From positions 1 to 15,662 of the forward strand of contig PMOP01000153.1 in the NCBI GenBank assembly GCA_003161495.1: 15,662 bases of DNA, given 5' to 3'. Below the pieces are notes generated by a model. The model did not search any database. It worked only from the letters and a program-made list of their open reading frames with translations, and was not told the DNA's origin. The position numbers and the translations under genes were made by a program. Below are positions 1 through 5,145 of the stretch, piece by piece. How positions within the stretch are numbered: position 1 is the stretch's first letter; the number at the start of each line of letters is the position of its first letter. The DNA is from Acidobacteriota bacterium. GTDB taxonomy: Bacteria; Acidobacteriota; Terriglobia; Acidiferrales; UBA7541.

Positions 1-231
1 CATATTCAGTCCAGCTGGCTCACGCCGGGAATCAAGGTCTGTCAGGTGGGATTGCAATTCGGTGCTGACGATGTGGGCAGCATCCTGATTGAGGAAAACG
101 TAGTCTTCGCCGCCGGCGTCCGCAACCGCACGAACGAAGGCGAACTTCGCCGCATCATCGAGGACGCGGGCTACCGGCCCGAGCAGCGCGACACGCTATA
201 CCGCTCCTACGTGCTGAAACAAGCCTCTTAA
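1..231 (+). CDS. mqnC: Cyclic dehypoxanthinyl futalosine synthase MqnC, C-terminal fragment (5' end outside window)
   Basis: The reading frame is open from base 1 to a TAA at 229-231 and encodes the last 76 residues of a larger protein. The fragment contains SSWLTPG, then FGADDVGSILIEENVV, then NEGELRRIIEDAGYRPEQR and TLY. This matches the C-terminal part of the radical-SAM enzyme MqnC, which cyclises dehypoxanthine futalosine in the futalosine route to menaquinone. The related enzymes MqnE and CofH differ in the IEENVV region, so MqnC is preferred. The radical-SAM CxxxCxxC motif would lie upstream and cannot be seen. The GTG at 46 is an internal Val codon, not a start. The gene is followed immediately by a REP-like repeat pair. 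Confidence 0.82.
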   Translation, partial: HIQSSWLTPGIKVCQVGLQFGADDVGSILIEENVVFAAGVRNRTNEGELRRIIEDAGYRPEQRDTLYRSYVLKQAS

Positions 232-301
232 GTGGCGCAGGCTTCAGCCTCGGTTTAGGCCTGCCTAGAACTAAAACCCACAGGCTGAAGCCTGTGCTAC
301 T
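232..301. repeat. REP-like inverted repeat pair after mqnC
   Basis: Two copies of one motif lie head to head. The left copy (about 233-250) reads GCAGGCTTCAGCCT in its core. The right copy, read on the minus strand (about 283-301), reads CACAGGCTTCAGCCT. The right copy is itself a hairpin: CACAGGC and GCCTGTG around a TGAA loop (279-296). The left copy can pair GCAGGC (237-242) with GCCTGC (259-264). The same core recurs at 15636-15662 in the left-copy orientation. The placement directly behind a stop codon and the paired arrangement are typical of bacterial REP/BIME elements. A role in mRNA 3'-end stability or termination is possible, but no T-tract follows. Confidence 0.7.
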
Positions 302-305
302 AAAT

Positions 306-1292
306 TCAACCCGCAATCGTCGGATTGTCTTTGCGTTTAAACGCCAGAATTTTTGTCGTCATATTCTGCACTTCTTCGCCATTTTGATTGACGGTAATGG
401 AACGCACAGTGACAACAGCCTGACCCGGCTTGGATCGTGAAGGCACGATCGCGAGGATCTCGCTGTCAACCTGCAATGTATCGCCGGGACGCGTCGGCCG
501 AGCCCACGAGATTTCTCCGCCAAGCCCGACAAGTCCCCCGGCGAACGGCAACCCGCTAGTCACCAGCAGCCGCATCGTCGCAGATGCCGTGTGCCAGCCG
601 CTTGCGGCGAGTCCGCGGAAAATGCTGTGCCGTGCAGCCGCCTCGTCAAGGTGAAAAGGCTGCGGATCAAACTCCGCGGCGAATGCCTTGATTCGGCTTT
701 CATCCATGCGGTAAGTGCCCGAAGTGAATTTCTGCCCCACGTGCAAATCTTCCAGAAATAAAGTCTTGGCTGCAGGATTTACGGCTTTGGCCGGTGCGGC
801 ATTGTAAGCGGGTTTCACGCCGCTGGTGCTGTCTAGCGCGGCATTGGCCAGGTCGTCCGCGTCGCGATTTTGTTCGCGCGGCACGTACTGAATCGTGAAA
901 GATTCGAGTGTCGCGGCTTGTTTCTTTGCGCGCTCGTGCAGCGGGCGCAAGTCAGGATGCTTCACTTTATAAATTCCCTTGATCTGATTCACGATCAATT
1001 GCGAGTCGCTGAACACGCGCAGCCGCCGAATCCCGCTTGCCGCCGCGTAATCCAGCGCCGCAATCAGCGCGTAATATTCCGCGACATTGTTGGTCGTCCG
1101 CCCAATATATTTTCCAAGAGACTCGTGCGTCTTACCATCCGGACGCCGCACCACCACGCCGTAAGCCGCCGGCCCGGGATTCCCGCGCGCAGCGCCGTCG
1201 ATATTCGCCGTGTACGCGCCCTCGGCGCGCGCCGACGGAGCCTCAGGCTCCTCAAACAATTTTCCTGACGCCTTGTGCGTAGGTTTGATCAT
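306..1292 (-). CDS. RNase HI domain fused to MaoC-like hotdog dehydratase domain
   Basis: This 328-aa protein has two recognisable domains in one uninterrupted frame. Residues about 26-155 are an RNase HI fold of the reverse-transcriptase-like/YpdQ type. The four acidic positions are visible: D32 in NIDGAARGNPG, E72 in NNVAEYYAL, D96 in FSDSQLI and D146 in NRDADDLAN. It should cleave RNA in RNA:DNA hybrids. An Ala/Pro linker (about 156-176) leads to a hotdog domain (about 177-320) with the (R)-hydratase signature FAAEFDPQPFHLD, whose D209 and H214 match the catalytic Asp and His of MaoC enoyl-CoA hydratases. Both active sites therefore look intact. The start at 1292 has only a weak ribosome site. 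The zinc-ribbon gene ends 37 bp upstream on the same strand, so the two are probably cotranscribed. Confidence 0.88.
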   Translation of the reverse strand: MIKPTHKASGKLFEEPEAPSARAEGAYTANIDGAARGNPGPAAYGVVVRRPDGKTHESLGKYIGRTTNNVAEYYALIAALDYAAASGIRRLRVFSDSQLIVNQIKGIYKVKHPDLRPLHERAKKQAATLESFTIQYVPREQNRDADDLANAALDSTSGVKPAYNAAPAKAVNPAAKTLFLEDLHVGQKFTSGTYRMDESRIKAFAAEFDPQPFHLDEAAARHSIFRGLAASGWHTASATMRLLVTSGLPFAGGLVGLGGEISWARPTRPGDTLQVDSEILAIVPSRSKPGQAVVTVRSITVNQNGEEVQNMTTKILAFKRKDNPTIAG

Positions 1293-1329
1293 AGGAATCC
1301 ATTATGCCGAATAGGAGTAAGAAATTTTT

Positions 1330-2127
1330 CTAGTTTTCACGGGCGGGAGTAACGGGCGGATCTCCGGCGGAGGCTGCTGCAGAGGCGGAAGCGGCTGGTG
1401 GTCCGGGAGCCGCCGAATGATCCGCGTAATAGAGGATGCGCGTGCACGTCTCGCAATGAAAAAATCCCTCATTCGAGTCGCGCTGCAATTGCTGGATCAC
1501 GTGCGGGCGAATGTGTACGCCGCACTGTCCGCAGCCTTCGCCGCGAATTTCCGCGAGCGCAATCCCCCCGTGGCGCTTGGCGATGCGCTCGTAGTGGTCC
1601 ACCAAATCTTCCGGCACGGCGGCGATCGCGGCGGCGCGCACGGCTTCCGCGGCGGCCAATTCTTTTTGAGTCGCGTTATACTCGGCTTGAATCGCCTGGC
1701 GTTCCTTGTTGGCGGTCGCTTCGATTTCCTTAACAGCCGCTTCGGCGGCCTTCACTTGCCGGTCATACTCCTCGCCGGAAACCATGCGCTCAAGCAAGCG
1801 GTCTTCGGCTTTGGCGACTTCGTCTTCGGCATTCTGGATTTCGTGCAGCAGGGCTTTGTACGCTTCGTTGGTCTTGACCTCGCCGCTCTGGTTCCGGTAT
1901 TTCTTCGCGCGCTCTTTCCACTGCTCGACATCCATCTCGTACGTTTTGCGTTCTTTCTGGCCGGTGAGCAGTGCTTCCTTGGCCGCGGTTACTTTCTGCC
2001 GCGCAGCCGTAACTCGCCCTTCCACTTCCGCCAGACTCTTTGGAAAACGTGCCAGGCGCTCGCGAATGCCAATCAGACGAAAATCAACGGCCTGCAGTTC
2101 AATCAGTGATTTTAGGTGGGGGTGCAT
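1330..2127 (-). CDS. C4-type zinc-ribbon coiled-coil protein (DUF164/zf-RING_7 family)
   Basis: This is an acidic/basic-rich helical protein of about 265 residues. Residues about 30-175 form a long antiparallel coiled coil (for example KERKTYEMDVEQWKERAKKY), including the family's NEAYKALLHEI segment. A zinc ribbon follows with C201/C204 (EGCGQCG) and C227/C230 (FHCETC), numbered from the upstream GTG. The tail after residue 240 is low-complexity Ala/Pro. The family is proposed to bind nucleic acid or act near the ribosome, but no firm role can be read here. I chose ATG at 2127 because homologues start close to the HPHLKSLIELQ segment. The GTG two codons upstream (2133) is the alternative. 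There is no Shine-Dalgarno sequence. Pairing with an RNase HI gene is known in actinobacteria (Rv2229c next to Rv2228c). Confidence 0.87.
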   Translation of the reverse strand: MHPHLKSLIELQAVDFRLIGIRERLARFPKSLAEVEGRVTAARQKVTAAKEALLTGQKERKTYEMDVEQWKERAKKYRNQSGEVKTNEAYKALLHEIQNAEDEVAKAEDRLLERMVSGEEYDRQVKAAEAAVKEIEATANKERQAIQAEYNATQKELAAAEAVRAAAIAAVPEDLVDHYERIAKRHGGIALAEIRGEGCGQCGVHIRPHVIQQLQRDSNEGFFHCETCTRILYYADHSAAPGPPAASASAAASAGDPPVTPAREN

Positions 2128-2136
2128 CGACACAGC

Positions 2137-2142
2137 ATTTTA
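2137..2142 (-). promoter_or_regulatory. Possible -10 element for the zinc-ribbon gene
   Basis: The minus strand reads TGTGCTAAAATG, an extended -10-like TAAAAT, only 9 nt before the ATG at 2127. No good -35 hexamer sits 16-18 nt upstream and no ribosome site lies in between. If it is real, the transcript would be nearly leaderless. The evidence is weak. Confidence 0.25.
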
Positions 2143-2209
2143 GCACAGCCGCCGCACAGGGCAGGGGCCGCGTTTTGACAAGGCGGTGCTCTCGTTGAAT
2201 CACGAACGG

Positions 2210-2257
2210 GAGGCCTCTCCGTCCCGACTGTTGGGACGGAGAGGCCTCAGATTTTTT
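2210..2257 (+). terminator. Strong 16-bp hairpin with T-tract, oriented on the plus strand
   Basis: GAGGCCTCTCCGTCCC (2210-2225) pairs perfectly with GGGACGGAGAGGCCTC (2233-2248) around the 7-nt loop GACTGTT. AGA and six Ts (2252-2257) follow. This has the form of an intrinsic terminator for plus-strand transcription, but both flanking genes are on the minus strand. In the minus direction the stem follows the OmpA-family gene, yet it is preceded by an A-tract and has no T-tract after it. It may still act as a 3' stability hairpin for that transcript, or it may stop antisense transcription. Confidence 0.6.
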
Positions 2258-2299
2258 CAGCAGAGCCGCAACCTGAGTCAGGATTTATCTTGTTACGGT

Positions 2300-3991
2300 T
2301 TATTTCGCCGGATGCGTTGCATCTTCTCCAGGAAGATTTGAAGTCGTGTCCGCCGGCGAATTTTGGTTTGAAGGACGAGCCGTCGCGGTCGCAGACGTCC
2401 CGATCGCATCGCCGTTGACCACAATTTCGACACGACGATTGCGCTGCCGGCCTTCCGCAGTGTCGTTCGTCGCCACCGGCTCCGCTTTCCCGAATCCCTG
2501 CGCGGTGATCGATGACAGCGAAACGCCCTGCTCCCCCAGAAAATCGCGAACCGAGTTCGCGCGCTGTTCGGACAGGTGCACGTTGAACGCGTCGCCGCCC
2601 ACGCTGTCCGTGTGCCCTTCGATCTGCATCGTCAGCCCCGGATGCGCCAGCAAAATTCCGGAAACCTTGGCCAGCTTTTCTCTCGCGCCGGGTTTCAAGG
2701 TGAAACTTCCGGTGTCAAATAACACGTCGGACATGTTGACGATCAGCCCGCGCGCGGAATCATTCGTCTGCAGGATGGAGTTCAACTGCGCGAGAAGCTG
2801 CGCGCGCATGTCGGCTTTTTCCCCCTCTGCTTTTGCGGCGGCCTGTCGCGCTTTTTCCGCTTCGCCTTCGGCCGCCTGCTTTTGGGCCAGCGCCGCCTGT
2901 TGGTCGGCAACCGCAGCCTGTCGCGCTCGATCCGCGTCTTCTTTGGCCTGGGCCGCATCGGCCGCGGCCTTCATGGCCTCTTCCTTCATGCGCTCCGCAT
3001 CCGCCTTGGCGGCTTCGGCCTGCAATCGGGCCTGTTCGGCTTGCTGCCGGAGATTCGCTTGCTCTTCCGCGTCGGCGCGCGCCTTCGCGGTGCGTTCCTC
3101 GGCCGCTCGCTTGTCCGCCTCGGCCTGCGCCTGGGCGTCTTCTTCCGCTTTCTGCTTCACGGAAATTACGCGGGCTTCTTCCGCGGTCTGCACGGCGTCA
3201 CGCGCGAGCGAGCTCACGGTCTTGGAGTCGCGCTTGTGTGCGTAGGCGTCCTCCGCCTGTTGCAATTGCTGATCGGCTTTCGCGATCGCAGATGCTGCAT
3301 ATTTTTCAGCATTTGCATTTTTCGCGATGCGGACCGCATTGCGCGCCTCGAAAAGTTCAGCTGGCGTCTTCCGGTCGATGCCGAAAATCGCGTTCTCAAT
3401 CTTGGTGTTTGACGAAGAGTAGGCGCTGCGCGGCACGAGCTCGTACGTAGCGCCGATGCTTTCGCCCGCATCACCCGCGTTTTCAAGCGCCACTTCATCT
3501 CCCGGCTGGGATACCGCGAAATACGGTTCGGCAGTCACAACCATTCCGAAGGTTTGCATGTCCGTAATGGCCTTGACCTGCGCGCTCCCGTTCTTGGCCT
3601 GTACTTCTCCCAAGTTTACCGCGCGGCCTTGCGGTGAAACGGCCCAGAGGACATAGGTCAGGTACTCAAAGCCAAATTTGGTTGCAGGTTCCATGCCCTC
3701 GAATTTCACTTCAATTTCCACGCGATTGCCTTTGTTCTCAACCTGTGCCTCGCCGGTTCCCGCGGGCATCAAGTTCGTGCCGCGCAAGGAAACTTTCGCT
3801 ACGCCGCCGCGCCGGTAGGTAATCGCCTTAGCCGTTCGGGACACGCCTGAACTGGCGGTTTGCATTGTTTGGGCGCATGCGTCAGCGGCACAAAGACCGA
3901 GGGCGCCCACGAAGGCAATGCCCGTCAGTGAGAAATGAATTGCGCGCTTCCATTTGGCGCAAGATTGCAATGTTTTAGTCGGGAGGGGCAT
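2300..3991 (-). CDS. Secreted OmpA-family protein with DUF4398-like region and Ala-rich coiled coil
   Basis: This 563-aa envelope protein probably links the outer membrane or periplasm to peptidoglycan. Residues 1-40 form a Sec signal peptide ending in ADACA, with cleavage predicted before Q41. Residues about 50-190 look like a beta-rich domain I cannot name. Residues about 200-275 resemble DUF4398 (AELFEARNAVRIAKNANAEK and the following helix). Residues about 275-405 are a long Ala/Glu/Gln/Lys coiled coil. The C-terminal OmpA domain spans about 412-528, with the peptidoglycan-binding residues in IEGHTDSVGG, LSEQRANSVRDFL and GRQRNRRVEI. A polar tail of about 35 residues follows. The start is supported by AAGGAG, 6 nt before the ATG on the minus strand. 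It stands alone or heads the downstream zinc-ribbon/RNase HI genes across a 172-bp gap. Confidence 0.9.
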   Translation of the reverse strand: MPLPTKTLQSCAKWKRAIHFSLTGIAFVGALGLCAADACAQTMQTASSGVSRTAKAITYRRGGVAKVSLRGTNLMPAGTGEAQVENKGNRVEIEVKFEGMEPATKFGFEYLTYVLWAVSPQGRAVNLGEVQAKNGSAQVKAITDMQTFGMVVTAEPYFAVSQPGDEVALENAGDAGESIGATYELVPRSAYSSSNTKIENAIFGIDRKTPAELFEARNAVRIAKNANAEKYAASAIAKADQQLQQAEDAYAHKRDSKTVSSLARDAVQTAEEARVISVKQKAEEDAQAQAEADKRAAEERTAKARADAEEQANLRQQAEQARLQAEAAKADAERMKEEAMKAAADAAQAKEDADRARQAAVADQQAALAQKQAAEGEAEKARQAAAKAEGEKADMRAQLLAQLNSILQTNDSARGLIVNMSDVLFDTGSFTLKPGAREKLAKVSGILLAHPGLTMQIEGHTDSVGGDAFNVHLSEQRANSVRDFLGEQGVSLSSITAQGFGKAEPVATNDTAEGRQRNRRVEIVVNGDAIGTSATATARPSNQNSPADTTSNLPGEDATHPAK

Positions 3992-3997
3992 GATTTA

Positions 3998-4003
3998 CTC
4001 CTT
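3998..4003 (-). promoter_or_regulatory. Shine-Dalgarno sequence fixing the OmpA-family start
   Basis: The minus strand reads AAAGGAGTAAATCATG. The AAGGAG core lies 6 nt before the ATG at 3991 and supports that start, which also gives a complete signal peptide. Confidence 0.8.
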
Positions 4004-4171
4004 TATTATCCTCAATGCATTAGGTTATCAAAGTTGTAGATCGCTGGCGTGTCGTTCCCAACGTGAGTTGCGAACTAATTAACCGATTTCAGACAAGCGG
4101 CGCCAGGAAGTTTCTTGGCACGAGTTTTCCCGCGCGCTTTTTCGCGTTAAACTTGTGAACCTGAAATTCCC

Positions 4172-4177
4172 AGGAGG
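4172..4177 (+). promoter_or_regulatory. Shine-Dalgarno sequence of the tautomerase gene
   Basis: AGGAGG lies 8 nt before ATG 4186. It decides the start between two overlapping plus-strand frames here and places the catalytic Pro directly after the initiator Met. No convincing promoter was found in the 194-bp divergent gap shared with the OmpA-family gene. Confidence 0.85.
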
Positions 4178-4185
4178 AAACCGAA

Positions 4186-4383
4186 ATGCCGGATGTGCAC
4201 ATTTCATGGCTCGCGGGACGCACGGTGGAGCAAAAGCGCAAAGTGGTCGAAGGGATCACAAAAGTTCTGAAGGAAGAAGCGGGCGCCAAGCCCGAATCGA
4301 CGCACATCGTGTTTATCGATATCCCACACACGGACTTTGCGTCGGGTGGAATGCTCGTCGCGGATAAGAACAAGAAAACATAA
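4186..4383 (+). CDS. 4-oxalocrotonate tautomerase family protein
   Basis: This 65-aa protein has the size and layout of a 4-OT subunit, which forms hexamers and uses an N-terminal proline as general base for keto-enol tautomerisation. Pro follows Met directly (MPDVHIS). The conserved LAGRTVEQKRKVVEGITKVL helix start holds the equivalent of catalytic Arg11. The equivalent of Phe50 is present in DFASGG. The position aligned with Arg39 of the Pseudomonas enzyme is His here (ESTHIVFID), so activity on 4-oxalocrotonate itself is doubtful. The true substrate is unknown. No aromatic-catabolism gene lies nearby, and the gene stands alone and ends before a hairpin terminator. Confidence 0.87.
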   Translation: MPDVHISWLAGRTVEQKRKVVEGITKVLKEEAGAKPESTHIVFIDIPHTDFASGGMLVADKNKKT

Positions 4384-4431
4384 GCTCGGTCATTTCTCCT
4401 GGCAGCCATTTGCCGGAGAAACAAGATTTTC

Positions 4432-4460
4432 GTGGCGCCAGCGTCCCGCTGGCGATTTTC
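4432..4460 (+). terminator. Hairpin repeat copy A, terminator of the tautomerase gene
   Basis: CGCCAGCG (4436-4443) pairs with CGCTGGCG (4447-4454) around TCC, followed by ATTTTCTT. It lies about 50 nt after the tautomerase stop in the right orientation for an intrinsic terminator. It is homologous to copy B at 4478-4507 in inverted orientation, so it is also one half of a REP-like pair. Confidence 0.6.
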
Positions 4461-4477
4461 TTGCCGGGCAACGCAAC

Positions 4478-4507
4478 GAAAAATCGCCGGCGAGATGCCG
4501 GCGACAC
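4478..4507 (-). terminator. Hairpin repeat copy B, terminator of the pilin-like gene
   Basis: On the minus strand, CGCCGGC and GCCGGCG enclose ATCTC and are followed by ATTTTTC. It lies about 30 nt past the stop of the minus-strand pilin-like gene and is well placed to terminate it. Its sequence (GTGTCGCCGGCATCTCGC and so on) matches copy A at most positions, with paired changes that keep the stem. Confidence 0.6.
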
Positions 4508-4508
4508 G

Positions 4509-4527
4509 GTCACCAGTCACCAGTCAC
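4509..4527. repeat. Short tandem repeat, 7-bp unit
   Basis: GTCACCAGTCACCAGTCAC contains two full copies and one partial copy of GTCACCA. It lies between hairpin copy B and the 3' end of the pilin-like gene. No function can be assigned. Confidence 0.5.
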
Positions 4528-4535
4528 AACGCAGT

Positions 4536-4937
4536 TCAGTCGCCTTGATGGACTTCCATGGTCGGATCGATCGAGAACGTCGGAAAGTGCGGCGGCGTCA
4601 CGCCCGCGGGATTATCGATGGGAGGCGCGGTGTAAGTCGCAGTCGCCGTATACGTGTTTCCCGACGGTTCGACAGAATAGGTGTACCCGTCGCGGCTCGT
4701 GCGCGTGATGTTCATTGTGCCGGAGGAAGACAGCGTCGGCAGGTCCGCGTAAGAGCCGTTCTGCGTGTAGTACATCCGCTCGGCCTGCGCGATGGCCACC
4801 AGGTCGTTCTTCACGCCCACGAAACTGATATTTTGCGTCACCACCATGCCAGGACCCGGCGAAGATTGCTTCAGCGTGTACATGTAGATGCCCATGCCGA
4901 GCGCGGCGGATATCATCAGGCCAACAAGTCCCTTCAT
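4536..4937 (-). CDS. Membrane-anchored pilin-like protein
   Basis: This 133-aa protein has one N-terminal hydrophobic segment (about 2-22) and an extracytoplasmic domain. The segments AIAQAERMYYTQNGSY, LPTLSSSG and RDGYTYSVEPSGNTYTATATY resemble the globular part of type IV pilins and minor pseudopilins. The usual prepilin peptidase site (Gly before FTLIE-type residues) is absent, so it is probably an uncleaved anchor or a derived pilin-like protein. The start at 4937 is set by AGAGGAG 9 nt upstream. An overlapping ATG at 4944 in another frame is too close to that site. It appears monocistronic and ends at hairpin copy B. Its function is unknown. Confidence 0.72.
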   Translation of the reverse strand: MKGLVGLMISAALGMGIYMYTLKQSSPGPGMVVTQNISFVGVKNDLVAIAQAERMYYTQNGSYADLPTLSSSGTMNITRTSRDGYTYSVEPSGNTYTATATYTAPPIDNPAGVTPPHFPTFSIDPTMEVHQGD

Positions 4938-4958
4938 AGAACATTCTCCTCTACAAAA

Positions 4959-4964
4959 ATTATA
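4959..4964 (-). promoter_or_regulatory. Predicted -10 element of the pilin-like gene
   Basis: A perfect TATAAT on the minus strand lies 21 nt upstream of ATG 4937, with the ribosome site between. The expected -35 position (GGCCCA) is poor, so a housekeeping sigma promoter is likely but unproven. Confidence 0.45.
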
Positions 4965-5145
4965 CGCCGCCGGCGATTCAATGGGCCGAAGACCGCGCCG
5001 TGTGTGTAGTTCCGTGCACCCCCCCTTGCGCTTCGATGTCTAAGTCACCGAATACACAAGGCTTAGCATGCAAGGGGAAGCCTCCCAATCGCCAACTTCA
5101 GGTTAGGGTGGAACTGCGGTCAGGATCACGGTAAAGTAACGCAGA

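Noticed and set aside
1417..2109. Long plus-strand ORF (230 codons) opposite the zinc-ribbon gene
   Set aside because: It is antisense to a well-recognised protein, has no ribosome site and no family features. Long antisense frames are common in GC-rich coding DNA.
3015..3125. Repeated GC-rich units in the OmpA-family gene, considered as a tandem repeat or CRISPR-like array
   Set aside because: They encode an irregular Ala/Glu/Lys coiled coil. The units are not exact in length or sequence and are fully explained by coding.
2346..3245. 299-codon plus-strand ORF opposite the OmpA-family gene
   Set aside because: Its Ala/Ser/Cys-rich repetitive translation is the mirror of the Ala-rich coiled coil on the minus strand, so it is a shadow frame.
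4089..4520. 143-codon minus-strand ORF across the tautomerase gene
   Set aside because: The tautomerase on the plus strand has a perfect ribosome site and catalytic Pro. The antisense frame has no domain and runs through both hairpin terminators.
5022..5077. CCCCTTGC / GCAAGGGG inverted repeat upstream of asnB, considered as a riboswitch or T-box-like leader
   Set aside because: Only an 8-bp stem around a 40-nt loop, with no further conserved structure, terminator or T-box/glnA motif. Chance pairing is likely.
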